This document shows positions 9,598-18,942 of a stretch of DNA of 64,000 nucleotides, one piece after another. The first letter of the stretch is position 1; the number at the start of each line of letters is the position of its first letter. The stretch is taken from the NCBI GenBank assembly GCA_902802905.1, contig CADCNT010000001.1, positions 89,718 through 153,717 on the forward strand, in the 5' to 3' direction. The DNA comes from an uncultured Erysipelotrichaceae bacterium (GTDB lineage Bacteria > Bacillota_I > Bacilli_A > RFN20 > CAG-826). The notes below the pieces were generated by a model, which was not told the origin of the DNA, searched no databases, and worked only from the letters and a program-made list of their open reading frames with translations. The translations under genes were made by a program, and so were the position numbers.

Positions 9598-10041
9598 ATG
9601 AAAAAAATTAAAGAAAATAGCGGAATTATTTCTCTTATTATTTCTTCTATAACATTAGTGCTTGTAGTAGTGTTATCTATTCTCTTTTTCACTAATTTAA
9701 ATAAGAAAGATGTCAAAGATTATTCGCAATTTAGGATGTATGTTGGCACGAATGATAAGGACACAAATTTACCAATGGACAAAGATGTTGCCAGAGGCAA
9801 AGTTGATAATATCTGTTTAGAATATTTTAATGATGGATTTACTTTATATGAAGCCACTGGTGCGTGGAAAAACGAGGATGAAACAATTACTCACGAATAC
9901 ACATTAGTCGTTTTTGTTTCTGGAGTGACGTTAGAAATAGTTCATCAAGCCTGCGATAAGATGATTGTAGAACTTAATCAAAGTTCAATTTTAATCGAAT
10001 CATATAAATTGCCAGTCGAATTCTATAGTGGCTCAAACTAA
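9598..10041 (+). CDS. Membrane-anchored protein with DUF3574-like domain
   Basis: 147 residues. One N-terminal hydrophobic helix (about 12-33) anchors a small soluble domain. That domain has YVGTNDKDT, then GFTLYEATGAWKNEDETITHE, which resembles the pattern of DUF3574-type proteins (a G-F-T ... A-G-W ... E signature). The ATG follows GAGGT about 11 bases upstream, and a possible -10 (GATAAAAT) lies about 45 bases upstream. It is monocistronic. The function is unknown; the assignment rests on memory of the pattern. Confidence 0.7.
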   Translation: MKKIKENSGIISLIISSITLVLVVVLSILFFTNLNKKDVKDYSQFRMYVGTNDKDTNLPMDKDVARGKVDNICLEYFNDGFTLYEATGAWKNEDETITHEYTLVVFVSGVTLEIVHQACDKMIVELNQSSILIESYKLPVEFYSGSN

Positions 10042-10103
10042 TAAAAAATATATTAAGGTTTATTTTATTTGGCTGATTCGCTAACTTATCTATCTAATCT
10101 CTG

Positions 10104-10135
10104 ACCTCATATTTAGCTGGGGTTTAAGATTTTTT
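10104..10135 (+). terminator. Weak terminator after the 9598 gene
   Basis: A short imperfect stem, ACCTC against GGGGT, followed by TTAAGATTTTTTT. The placement fits termination of the upstream plus-strand gene, but the stem is weak. Confidence 0.35.
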
Positions 10136-10163
10136 TGCTTTGCTAATTAAGATAAAAATACTA

Positions 10164-11189
10164 TCACTGCATTAGGTTTTTCTTTATTTTTATCGCTTTT
10201 TTATAAATTTCCAACACTCTCAGGTTAGACGTCCAATCAACTGGATCCTTCTCAAATAAGTTAGGCCTATGTTTAGCCCCATATTCTTGCCCCATATAAA
10301 GGAATAAAGGACCTTTCAATTTCGAAAGTTCAAGAACTATTTTTTCTAATTTGTTTTCATCTAGATAAGACGCCACTCTTTCGGTGTCATGGTTTTCAAA
10401 ACAAACAATTCTTAATCCTTTGTTACCTATGTATTTGTAATCTTCTTCAATAACGGAATATAGCGTGTCATAAGATATTTCGTTTCTAAGGTATTTTTCA
10501 AAATGCCTAAACCAGGAATAGTTATATAAAAGATCAAAAGTTGGATACATATCTATATCAGCAGTGGAACTATATCCCATTGATTTAAGATAATTCACAA
10601 AGTCATAATCAATTGATTCTGCAAAAAAGATAACATCTTTTCCAAGCTCTTTTCTGGCTTTTTTAAAGAAGTCAAAGCTAATCATGCTTGCGACATCAAA
10701 GCGGAAACCATCCACACCAAGTGATAGCCAATATTTAAGCACATCCATTAAATATGCTTGTGTATCTTCTCTTTGGGTATCTAAATCAATGATGTCTGAC
10801 CAATCTCCCACTCGATTACCTAGTTTGCCTTCCTTATAAAAATAGAATTCTGGATGTTTTTCTAGGAGAACCGAATCAGGTGAGGTGTGATTAAACACCA
10901 TATCCATGATAATTCTCATACCCATTTTATGTGTGGCGTTTATCAAAGATAAAAAGTCTTCTTTAGTCCCTAAATCTTTGCTAATAGAATAATAATCTTT
11001 TATCGCATAAGGAGAACCCCAAGAACCTTTACGATTCTTAATCCCAATTTCATGAATAGGCATTAAATAGATAATATCTACACCCAGTTCTTTTAATCTT
11101 AGTAGGTCTTTTTCGACCATTTTAAAAGTACCTTCGTTAGAATAGTTTCTTACGAATATTTGATATATTATCTCGTTTCCTTTAATCAT
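10164..11189 (-). CDS. GH13 alpha-amylase-family glycosidase
   Basis: All four GH13 motifs are present: DMVFNHTS, GFRFDVASM (nucleophile Asp), FFAES (acid/base Glu) and FENHDTER. At about 341 residues it is short; the catalytic barrel is nearly complete but no C-terminal beta-domain is visible, and there is no signal peptide, so it acts in the cytoplasm on alpha-glucans or oligosaccharides. The start at 11189 is chosen because GH13 proteins open with an xxYQIFVRNY strand right after it. An upstream ATG at 11240 would overlap the preceding gene by 32 bases. It lies 19 bases after the membrane-protein gene and is probably co-transcribed. Confidence 0.88.
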   Translation of the reverse strand: MIKGNEIIYQIFVRNYSNEGTFKMVEKDLLRLKELGVDIIYLMPIHEIGIKNRKGSWGSPYAIKDYYSISKDLGTKEDFLSLINATHKMGMRIIMDMVFNHTSPDSVLLEKHPEFYFYKEGKLGNRVGDWSDIIDLDTQREDTQAYLMDVLKYWLSLGVDGFRFDVASMISFDFFKKARKELGKDVIFFAESIDYDFVNYLKSMGYSSTADIDMYPTFDLLYNYSWFRHFEKYLRNEISYDTLYSVIEEDYKYIGNKGLRIVCFENHDTERVASYLDENKLEKIVLELSKLKGPLFLYMGQEYGAKHRPNLFEKDPVDWTSNLRVLEIYKKAIKIKKNLMQ

Positions 11190-11208
11190 TTTTAATTCTC
11201 GAATTGCT

Positions 11209-12147
11209 CTATTTTTCTTTAGTTTTTGGTTCTTTAACATGGATGTTCAATAAATAATTTTCGAGATAAATATCATATTGAATATCTAATGGAAGAGTAT
11301 CTGTATTATATCTTTCAGATAATAGTTTAATGATATCGACAGGAATATATATTTCATCCCCTTGGGAATAGTATTTAGATTCTTCTTTAGCTAGTTTAGC
11401 AATCGCATTTGTTATCTTTTCAAATTTGTAATCAGGTGATTCTTTATAGTATCTTTCAATACCTTTTTTCACGTGTACATTTGTTAAGTTATGGAGAAAT
11501 CTAAGAAGGAAAGAAAGACCAAAAGCAGCCGCTAAAATGGCGATAAATGCGACTGGCCAGGGCATGATATCTTGGATGTGATAGTGATCTCTCCAAACAT
11601 TCGCTACGAACGCTAAAATAAAGTAGAGAAGTCCATAAATGACAGTTGGAATAATCGAATAAAAAATGCGATTAAATTTTATTTTTGCGTCAGAAATAGC
11701 AACTGTGAATAAAAGAATAATAAATATTGGATTAAGAGTGTGCATAAATAGATTGGAACGCTCGAACATCGCATAAACAAATCCGGCATTCGGAGCAATC
11801 GTTGCTAAAGCAATTACAAGCGTTAAGAACACTCCACATGTGCCGACATACATCACTTCAACAACCCATACTGGAAGTTTGAATCTATTTTTTCTTAATC
11901 CTTCGATTTGGAAAGGAACACAAATAGAAGCCGCAAGAGCAGCAAGAATATTACTTAAAGTGGTGTACATTCTCAAAGTGCCAATTCCGGCTTCTGGAGA
12001 ATCTTCTTGATAAAAATTAATAATGTTTAGAATTAAAGAGACGACTGTAAGAATGATAACAATCGAACAAATAATTAGAGCGACAATACATCTCATCTTA
12101 TTAATCGTTCTAGCATTAGTAATCTTTGTAGTTTTCTCTTTTTGCAT
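11209..12147 (-). CDS. Multipass membrane protein, Pr6Pr/AIG1-like
   Basis: About six hydrophobic helices. The segment MYTTLSNILAALAA followed by HTLNPIFIILL resembles Pr6Pr/FAR-17a-type membrane proteins, which have a T-x-L-S-N helix and a conserved His. There is a cytoplasmic tail of about 70 residues. The start is set at 12147: an ATG three codons earlier lies inside the TATAAT -10 box (12155-12160), and 7 bases separate that box from the chosen ATG, so the mRNA would be leaderless. The biochemical role is unknown; lipid hydrolase activity is only a family hint. Confidence 0.7.
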   Translation of the reverse strand: MQKEKTTKITNARTINKMRCIVALIICSIVIILTVVSLILNIINFYQEDSPEAGIGTLRMYTTLSNILAALAASICVPFQIEGLRKNRFKLPVWVVEVMYVGTCGVFLTLVIALATIAPNAGFVYAMFERSNLFMHTLNPIFIILLFTVAISDAKIKFNRIFYSIIPTVIYGLLYFILAFVANVWRDHYHIQDIMPWPVAFIAILAAAFGLSFLLRFLHNLTNVHVKKGIERYYKESPDYKFEKITNAIAKLAKEESKYYSQGDEIYIPVDIIKLLSERYNTDTLPLDIQYDIYLENYLLNIHVKEPKTKEK

Positions 12148-12241
12148 TTCACTCATTATACCACAGCCCGCTATTAGCTAATAAATATTCATATTTGTGG
12201 CACTTATGTGGCAGAAATAAGTGTATTATTAATAACGCAAT

Positions 12242-13552
12242 ATGAATTACGTTGAAATTGTTAATCTTACTTTCTTCATCATCAGTATTTTAGTTACTGT
12301 TTACCTTTTTCATTTCTTTTTCTTTATGATCGTGGGTGTTGTTCATAAAAGAAGATTTCCAAAAGCACTAGAAAAATGTCGATATGGTATCATAGTTTCC
12401 GCTAAAGATGAAGAGAATGTGATTTCTCGATTGATTAATAGCATTAGAGATGCTGATTATCCAAAGGATAAATTAGATATTTATCTTATTGCTCATAACT
12501 GCAAAGACAAAACAGCGGATGTCGCTAAATCTATGGGTGTGAATGTCATTGTTTATAACGATGAAAATGCGCGTACTGTAGGAGCAGCGTATAAGTACGC
12601 TTTTAATCACATAAATGTTAAAGACTATGATGGATTCATCATTTTTAACGCTGATAACGTAGTGAGCAAAGATTATTTTGAAAAACTCAATGATGCTTTT
12701 GTCTATCATAAGAAAGATAGTGTGGTGACAACTTTCCGTCATGCATTAAATATCAAAGATGGCACTATGCCAGCTATATATAGTTATTATTTTGCGACTA
12801 GCTGTCTACTATGTTATATCGGAAGAGAATGTTTTAATGTCTCCGCCAGAGTCACTGGTTGTGGGTTTGTTATTCCAGTTCGTTTATTAGAAAATGGATG
12901 GAATTATACAACCATTACTGAAGATATCGAATTCAGTGCGGACAAAATATTAAATGGAGAAAAAATCCGTTATTGTGATGATGCGGTATTTTACGATGAA
13001 CAACCTTGTAATTTTAAAACGATGTGGTTTCAACGTTTAAGATGGTCTAAAGGACAAAATATCACTAGTAGGAAATACTTAGGTAAACTCTTCAAAGCTC
13101 TTTTTGACAAAAACAAGAAAAATAAATTTACAATTTACACTGCGATGACATTTAATTCTTTTATTCCTTTACTATATTTCTTTCTTTTTGTTCTTCAAAA
13201 CATCATCTTGCTTTTCTCTCCTTTCGCCGGTGTTTCTTTGCAAGAAGCATTCCTATATTGGAATTATGAGCAGAATTGGTTCCAAAATCTATTTATGTCT
13301 TTTAACACTGGTGCCTTATTTGGAATGGCTAAAACACTTATTTGGTTCTTCCTAGCCTCATATTTGACCGTTTTTATGGTTTTAATTGCCTCAAGAGGAA
13401 AATATAAGGGTCAAGCTAAATTACCAATGATTAAAGGGTTTATTATGTTTCCTTTATTCGTGCTACTTCAGATTCCTTTAGATATCGTTTCGTTATTTAT
13501 TCGCGAAGTGAAGTGGAGAAAAATTCCTCACGGAGTTAACAAGCAGAAATAA
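12242..13552 (+). CDS. Membrane glycosyltransferase, family 2
   Basis: 436 residues with an N-terminal membrane helix, a GT2 catalytic domain (opening IIVSAKDEENVI, acidic NADN for nucleotide-sugar/metal binding, ITEDIEFS, and QRLRWSKGQ as the Q-x-x-R-W motif) and a C-terminal membrane bundle. This is the architecture of processive synthases such as cellulose and hyaluronan synthases and related transferases. The donor and acceptor cannot be read. It is divergent from the Pr6Pr-like gene and ends before a shared bidirectional terminator. TATTAT lies 12 bases before the ATG, so the leader is at most a few bases. Confidence 0.88.
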   Translation: MNYVEIVNLTFFIISILVTVYLFHFFFFMIVGVVHKRRFPKALEKCRYGIIVSAKDEENVISRLINSIRDADYPKDKLDIYLIAHNCKDKTADVAKSMGVNVIVYNDENARTVGAAYKYAFNHINVKDYDGFIIFNADNVVSKDYFEKLNDAFVYHKKDSVVTTFRHALNIKDGTMPAIYSYYFATSCLLCYIGRECFNVSARVTGCGFVIPVRLLENGWNYTTITEDIEFSADKILNGEKIRYCDDAVFYDEQPCNFKTMWFQRLRWSKGQNITSRKYLGKLFKALFDKNKKNKFTIYTAMTFNSFIPLLYFFLFVLQNIILLFSPFAGVSLQEAFLYWNYEQNWFQNLFMSFNTGALFGMAKTLIWFFLASYLTVFMVLIASRGKYKGQAKLPMIKGFIMFPLFVLLQIPLDIVSLFIREVKWRKIPHGVNKQK

Positions 13553-13570
13553 TAACATGGCTGCAATATG

Positions 13571-13602
13571 AAAAAACACGTACAAGATTTTACGTGTTTT
13601 TT
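13571..13602. terminator. Bidirectional terminator between GT2 and acyltransferase
   Basis: AAAAAACACGTA pairs with TACGTGTTTTTT around an 8-base loop. T-runs on both strands serve the two convergent genes. Confidence 0.85.
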
Positions 13603-13605
13603 TAA

Positions 13606-14625
13606 TTAATTTCTGCCTCCTAAAAATTTATAGACCGGATTAGCAAATCTTTTTAAGATGTAGCTTAATCCAACACATACTAAAGAAGAAATAGTCCAAT
13701 CGGCGAAAAAGAATAATACGCATTTATAATTTGAATCTAAAGGTGTTATTTTCTGCAACAAGAAACCGAAGAACCAAGCGATAAAAATGTGAGAAAAGAA
13801 TAAAAATGCGGATATCTTAAATATTCCTTTTATTTCTTCTTTATAGAAGAAAGAATAGAAGATGTCAAGCGAAAGCCAGATGAGAACAATTGATAAATGA
13901 CGATAACAAAAATATAAAGTTCCTGCTTCTTTGACATCAAAGATTGATAGCAAAATAGCAACACTAAAGAGTGCCACCATTGAAATGATTGACACTATTC
14001 GTGGTTTATATTTATTTAATACCGGAATATCAAAGTAAGATAAATACGATCCAACAAAGAAAGCTGGTATCCAAAATAATATTCCAGAATAATCTGGTCT
14101 AAAAAATATATAGACAACAAAAACTATGACGGGAATAAAAATGGACCATTTTTTTAAAAACTTAAATACAAAATATAAAATAGGTGAAGCGATAAAGAAG
14201 ACCATCAAGGTTCTAACAAACCATAAATGTAGACTACATTTTGATAGCAATATATCTAAAGACACAGATTGAAAAGTTAATTCTATGGATTCATGGTTCA
14301 ATAAAGGGATGAAAATTCTTGTAAATAAAAAACCTAAAACGCTCCATATAAAATAGGGAATTACAAGCGAGAAAACCTTCTTTAGTAGCATCTTAGGATA
14401 CTTTGCTAAGGTAAATTTAGAAAAAAGAAGGTAACCAGAAATAACGAAGAAGGTTGGAACCGCAGCGTCTCCAATGGTGAGAAAAACTCTTTGAAAAGAT
14501 AATGAAAAAGAATAACCACCAAGATTAGGGTCTAAAAAACCCACGAAAGAGGAGTGGAGACCAATTACCAGTATTGCTAGAACAAAGGTTGAATAATATA
14601 TTTTAAAAGACAATTCTTTCTTCAT
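13606..14625 (-). CDS. Acyltransferase 3 family membrane protein
   Basis: About ten hydrophobic helices in roughly 339 residues, with the acyltransferase-3 layout: an early helix ending VIGLHSS (catalytic-type His), AVPTFFVISGYLLF and LWFVRTLM. Such enzymes O-acetylate cell-wall or surface glycans. The start at 14625 is preferred because MKKELSFKIYY leads straight into the first helix and TAGAAT sits 7 bases upstream (a leaderless start); an ATG 29 codons upstream would lie before that promoter. It is convergent with the glycosyltransferase, and both may act on surface polymers. Confidence 0.85.
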   Translation of the reverse strand: MKKELSFKIYYSTFVLAILVIGLHSSFVGFLDPNLGGYSFSLSFQRVFLTIGDAAVPTFFVISGYLLFSKFTLAKYPKMLLKKVFSLVIPYFIWSVLGFLFTRIFIPLLNHESIELTFQSVSLDILLSKCSLHLWFVRTLMVFFIASPILYFVFKFLKKWSIFIPVIVFVVYIFFRPDYSGILFWIPAFFVGSYLSYFDIPVLNKYKPRIVSIISMVALFSVAILLSIFDVKEAGTLYFCYRHLSIVLIWLSLDIFYSFFYKEEIKGIFKISAFLFFSHIFIAWFFGFLLQKITPLDSNYKCVLFFFADWTISSLVCVGLSYILKRFANPVYKFLGGRN

Positions 14626-14801
14626 TGTTAATATTCTATAGTAAAGATTAACAAAATAATACGTCCAGGTTTTACGCTCATAGCTAATGCCTTTTAGATG
14701 AATAAAAAACACGCACTTTTTCGTACGTTTCTACTCAATCGATTGTGTCTTTAATTGTCCGTACACACAAGGATTTGAAACGCCAATTGTCATGATACGC
14801 A

Positions 14802-14859
14802 TATCGGCAAAATAAAATTTACTTTTTCTTATCAAGTTTTGCTTTATAAATTGCCGATA
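14802..14859 (+). promoter_or_regulatory. Candidate operator: inverted TATCGGCAA / TTGCCGATA pair upstream of HTH-Fic gene
   Basis: TATCGGCAA (14802-14810) and its exact reverse complement TTGCCGATA (14851-14859) are 49 bases apart. The right arm ends 5 bases before the TATAAT (14865-14870). The same half-site pair precedes adhE, whose product shares the HTH domain. Confidence 0.6.
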
Positions 14860-14864
14860 GATGA

Positions 14865-14870
14865 TATAAT
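14865..14870 (+). promoter_or_regulatory. -10 box, leaderless HTH-Fic mRNA
   Basis: A perfect TATAAT with only 6 bases before the ATG places the transcription start at or next to the A of the start codon. No Shine-Dalgarno site is possible. Confidence 0.7.
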
Positions 14871-14876
14871 AATGCC

Positions 14877-15770
14877 ATGAAGTATTTAACAAGTACAGAG
14901 ATAAGTATGATATGGGGAGTTTCTGAAAGAAGTGTGCGAAACTATTGTGCTTCCGGAAGAGTCATTGGCGCATATTTAAAAGGGAAAACATGGATGATTC
15001 CTGAAAATGCAGCAAAACCAAAAAGGCAGATTAGACATACAAACAAAATGCCGTCATTATTAGATGTTCTCTATAGAGAAAAAGAACATTCAGTGAAAGG
15101 CGGAATATATCACAAACTCCAAATTGAATTGACTTATAATTCAAATCATATTGAGGGTAGTAAACTAACTCATGATGAAACCAGATCTATTTATGAAACC
15201 AAAACAATTGGTTTAGAGAACAAAAGTGTTAAGGTCGATGACATTATCGAAACAGTTAACCATTTTAGATGCGTGGATTTATCTATCGAATCGGCAAAAA
15301 GGAAATTGTCTGAATCGTTTATTAAACAATTACATTTAGTTTTGAAAACCGGAACGAGCGATTCAAGAGAATCGTGGTTTAAAGTTGGTGATTATAAGTT
15401 ATTAGCGAATGAAGTTGGCGACAGAACAACAACTGATCCAAAACAAGTAAAGACAGAAATGAAAAAACTGCTTGATAACTATAATCAAAAAGAAAAGCAT
15501 TCATTTGAGGAAATAGTGGAGTTCCATGTCAAGTTTGAACAAATCCATCCTTTTCAAGATGGCAATGGAAGAGTTGGGCGACTTATTGCATTTAAAGAAT
15601 GCCTTAAAAACGATATTGTTCCATTTATCATTTTAGATAGTAAAAAAGAATTCTATTACAGGGGTCTTAAAAACTGGAACCTAGAACGTGGCTGGCTTAT
15701 CGATACTTGTTTAGATGGCCAAGACACTGTTAAGACATATTTAGATTACTTCAATATTCCATATAAATAA
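14877..15770 (+). CDS. Fic-family AMP transferase with N-terminal HTH DNA-binding domain
   Basis: 297 residues. Residues 1-50 form a small helix-turn-helix domain (SERSVRNYCASGR recognition-type helix, then GKTWMIP), also found on AdhE in this window. A Fic domain follows, with the active-site HPFQDGNGRVGR (His224) that transfers AMP or another nucleotide monophosphate to a target hydroxyl. An N-terminal inhibitory motif S-x3-E-G (NSNHIEGS, near 89-94) marks the autoinhibited class. The target is unknown. No antitoxin gene is adjacent, which fits built-in inhibition. A paired inverted half-site upstream suggests autoregulation. Confidence 0.92.
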   Translation: MKYLTSTEISMIWGVSERSVRNYCASGRVIGAYLKGKTWMIPENAAKPKRQIRHTNKMPSLLDVLYREKEHSVKGGIYHKLQIELTYNSNHIEGSKLTHDETRSIYETKTIGLENKSVKVDDIIETVNHFRCVDLSIESAKRKLSESFIKQLHLVLKTGTSDSRESWFKVGDYKLLANEVGDRTTTDPKQVKTEMKKLLDNYNQKEKHSFEEIVEFHVKFEQIHPFQDGNGRVGRLIAFKECLKNDIVPFIILDSKKEFYYRGLKNWNLERGWLIDTCLDGQDTVKTYLDYFNIPYK

Positions 15771-15784
15771 AAAGTTAGAAACAG

Positions 15785-18235
15785 TTATTCTGAAGATCTT
15801 AAATTATTAGCGATATCTATTCTTTTGACTTTATACATTGCAAATATATGACATAGAGCGATAACAAGAATAATGAAAAGCAAGGCGAGCAAGACTATTG
15901 GGAAAGAAAATATAAACGGGTAAGTCTGTCTTAAGCTTGATGCGAGATTAAAAAGGATATTGCTACTTAAAACACTTAAAGGAATAGCTATGATTGTTGC
16001 AATTACAAATTGAACGAGGTGTTGGAAAATAAATATCTTTGAGATAGTACTAATCTTAAATCCAATAGCACGATATAGAGATAATTGATATATTTGCTCA
16101 ATAAGTGCGTTTTTGTTCATCACAAACAAAATCACTAAAGTGATTGATAAAGAGAACACGATCATGATTATTAAGAAAACATCTAATGTATCAAAGATGC
16201 GATGTAGTTCTTTTCTTAATGAGGAAGTAAACACTAATAGTGATTGTTTAGTTTTGCTACTTAATACTTGAGACAACTTGACTTCATCATTTGTGTTTAT
16301 AAGTAAAGAAGAAACATAGTCTACTGATAAAGCGTCAAACTGCGTTTTTGATAAATATGTAATTGCGTGAAAATATTGGTTTGATATTCCGCTAACTTTA
16401 ACTTCTACATTATTAATGTAGATATAGTCTCCTTGATTGATATTCATCTCTTTAGCGTAGTTTTTAGGAATGATGATTCCTTCTTCTGGTAAAGATAGAT
16501 AATTATTGCCGCTTATATCGGGTATATTTATCATTCCATCATTTTCGCTTGGATTGAACGCTAAACATTCTAAAAACTGAGATTGACCATTTTTCGTTTT
16601 GACTTCTAAATATGAATAATAACAATCTAGGTATTTATTAACGCATTCTTCGTTCTTAATATAATTAATCAACTCTTCATCGTTGTTATTATTCAGATAG
16701 ACTTGGCAATCATAATTCATCCTTCTGTTACATCCTTGATTTATTAGTTCGGTTTTAGATATTTGGAAGAATCCACAGATCAAAATCATGGTCAAAGAAG
16801 TACATATAGAGAATGTGGATATGAAGAATCGCCTTTTATTTTGTAACATCGAATTAGTAGCGTTTTGAGCAATAAACGGCATTCTTTGTATTCTTTTTTC
16901 TATTTTAAGCGGTAGTGATTTTCGATTTGATTCATTATTAATGGATGCGTCTTTAGGAGTGATTTTAAAAATAGAAATAGATGCAAGCAAAGTGGCTAAA
17001 GCAACAAGCGTTAATAAAGAAAAACTACTAATCAAAACGACAGGAAGACTTAAGGAACTACTAATTATAGGGATGTAATATGTTTTTATCATCGAATAAG
17101 TGACTAAAGAAGAAACGCCATAGCCAATCGGGATAGATATAAGAATCGCTATAATAGCTATTAATAAAGAAAACGCTAATAGTACAGATATGATTTCTTT
17201 TCTTGAAACACCATTAGAGAGCATAATACCGATATTTCTTGTGGTCTGTCGGATGATTTGCCCGATAAATAGGGCGACTAAAATCATAGTAACAGCATAA
17301 AAGAAAACGGGTAGAAATATAAAAGGCACTCCCAATTGACGATTGACGCTTGTCATATACTTCCTTGGGGCTGTATCTTCGCCTTTAATAATGTTTAGTG
17401 GTTCTATTCCCTTATCTTTGAAATATTCGTCTATTCTTTCTTTTATAACATCTTCGCTATATCCGGGAGCGTTTTTGATGATTAATTCATTAACAATTTT
17501 GCTTGCAAAATTATCATCGAAATTATCTAAATCAATTGGTGATAGATTAGTGGACGCAATAAGGTTATCGAAGGATTCTTTTAAAGATGGATTAATATTT
17601 ATTAAAGCCGATAATTTTGGTGCGTATTCTTTAAAGATAGCGTTTAAATCACTTTCTAATAAATAGATGTAGCCAAAATCATAATCATCGCTCCAAACGT
17701 ATTGATTAAAAACTGGATAGACTCCTTCAACTGTATCAACAATTGAATTGATATAAAAACTATATGAAAAACTATATAAAGTTAACTTTATTTTATCGCC
17801 GACTTTAAAGCCGTTATTTTGGGCGTATTTATTAGAAACGGCAACATTATATTCGTTCTCTTTTCGTGGTAGTTCACTAACAACATAACGTTTCATTATT
17901 TCATCTTTGTGATTACTATAAGTCACGATTCTACTATTTATTGTTCTGCCATCATCTTTCTCTAGATGTACATCAAAAGACAAACGCATATCAATGGACG
18001 CAACACCTTCAACATCATATAGATTCATATATTCTTCTCGCTCATCTATAGTGAGAGAGACTTGTTCGTTAATATAGCCATATTCATTAAAAAAACGACT
18101 TGGGTCGTGAACTAAATGCTCTTTAGCGGATAAAAAGGCATTAAATATTCCGGCGGACACCCCACCTATAATGATCAAAGCAAGAAAAACGGATATGAAG
18201 CGTTTGATATAGGAACGTAGTAATAATCTAATCAT
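15785..18235 (-). CDS. ABC transporter permease, FtsX/MacB type
   Basis: 816 residues. One N-terminal helix, a large extracytoplasmic region, three helices near 300-420, a second extracytoplasmic domain, and three C-terminal helices: the duplicated FtsX-like permease layout. The start overlaps the ATPase stop by one base (TAATG), so the two are coupled. Family members export lipids, peptides or antibiotics, or transduce signals with two-component systems; no such system is adjacent. The substrate is unknown. Confidence 0.88.
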   Translation of the reverse strand: MIRLLLRSYIKRFISVFLALIIIGGVSAGIFNAFLSAKEHLVHDPSRFFNEYGYINEQVSLTIDEREEYMNLYDVEGVASIDMRLSFDVHLEKDDGRTINSRIVTYSNHKDEIMKRYVVSELPRKENEYNVAVSNKYAQNNGFKVGDKIKLTLYSFSYSFYINSIVDTVEGVYPVFNQYVWSDDYDFGYIYLLESDLNAIFKEYAPKLSALININPSLKESFDNLIASTNLSPIDLDNFDDNFASKIVNELIIKNAPGYSEDVIKERIDEYFKDKGIEPLNIIKGEDTAPRKYMTSVNRQLGVPFIFLPVFFYAVTMILVALFIGQIIRQTTRNIGIMLSNGVSRKEIISVLLAFSLLIAIIAILISIPIGYGVSSLVTYSMIKTYYIPIISSSLSLPVVLISSFSLLTLVALATLLASISIFKITPKDASINNESNRKSLPLKIEKRIQRMPFIAQNATNSMLQNKRRFFISTFSICTSLTMILICGFFQISKTELINQGCNRRMNYDCQVYLNNNNDEELINYIKNEECVNKYLDCYYSYLEVKTKNGQSQFLECLAFNPSENDGMINIPDISGNNYLSLPEEGIIIPKNYAKEMNINQGDYIYINNVEVKVSGISNQYFHAITYLSKTQFDALSVDYVSSLLINTNDEVKLSQVLSSKTKQSLLVFTSSLRKELHRIFDTLDVFLIIMIVFSLSITLVILFVMNKNALIEQIYQLSLYRAIGFKISTISKIFIFQHLVQFVIATIIAIPLSVLSSNILFNLASSLRQTYPFIFSFPIVLLALLFIILVIALCHIFAMYKVKRIDIANNLRSSE

Positions 18236-18942
18236 TACCAGTGGACCTCTTTAACAGGTATTGGATTATTATCCTTATCAGAAATAATCTTTCCATCTTT
18301 CATTGTGATGATTCGATCAGAAATAAGCCCGATTTCTTTAGTGTGAGTCACTAAAACAATAGTTTTACCTTCTTTATGAAGTTCTTTAATTAATTCTAAA
18401 ATACTAATTCCAGATGCTTCATCTAAAGCACCAGTAGGTTCGTCGAATAAGAGAAGTTCCCCTTCTTTATTTAAAGCTCTAGCGATAGCGATTCTTTGCT
18501 GCTGCCCTCCACTTAATTGTCGTGGAAACTTATCTTGTTTATCTAGTAGATTTACTTTGTCTAATAATTCTTGCGCTCTTTCTTTATTTTTATAACGGGT
18601 TACAATCATTACGTTTTGTAAAGCGGTGATATCGTTAATTAAATTAAAGAACTGATAAACAAAGCCAACATCATTTTTACGATAATTAGTTAACTCTTTT
18701 TCTTTGAATTTAGTGATATCTTTTCCGTTAACAATCACTTCGCCTTTAGTTGGGTAATCTATCGCCCCTAAGATATTTAAAAGCGTTGTTTTTCCAGAGC
18801 CGGATTCTCCAACGATAGTGACAAACTCGCCCTTTTTAATATTTAAAGAAATGTCATTTAAAGCATAGGCGAGTCCTTCACCTTCACCATAAACTTTAGT
18901 GACATTTTTAATTTCAACGTAAAAATTATTTTCCATAATCAT
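18235..18942 (-). CDS. ABC transporter ATP-binding protein (LolD/MacB-like)
   Basis: 235 residues with Walker A GESGSGKTT, signature LSGGQQQRIAIARAL, Walker B LLFDEPTGALDE and an H-loop VTHTKEIG. The FxYQFFNLI Q-loop style is typical of the LolD/MacB group that pairs with FtsX-type permeases. It overlaps the upstream membrane-protein gene by four bases (ATGA) and the permease by one, giving a tight three-gene operon. A second ATG two codons in is possible. Confidence 0.92.
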   Translation of the reverse strand: MIMENNFYVEIKNVTKVYGEGEGLAYALNDISLNIKKGEFVTIVGESGSGKTTLLNILGAIDYPTKGEVIVNGKDITKFKEKELTNYRKNDVGFVYQFFNLINDITALQNVMIVTRYKNKERAQELLDKVNLLDKQDKFPRQLSGGQQQRIAIARALNKEGELLLFDEPTGALDEASGISILELIKELHKEGKTIVLVTHTKEIGLISDRIITMKDGKIISDKDNNPIPVKEVHW

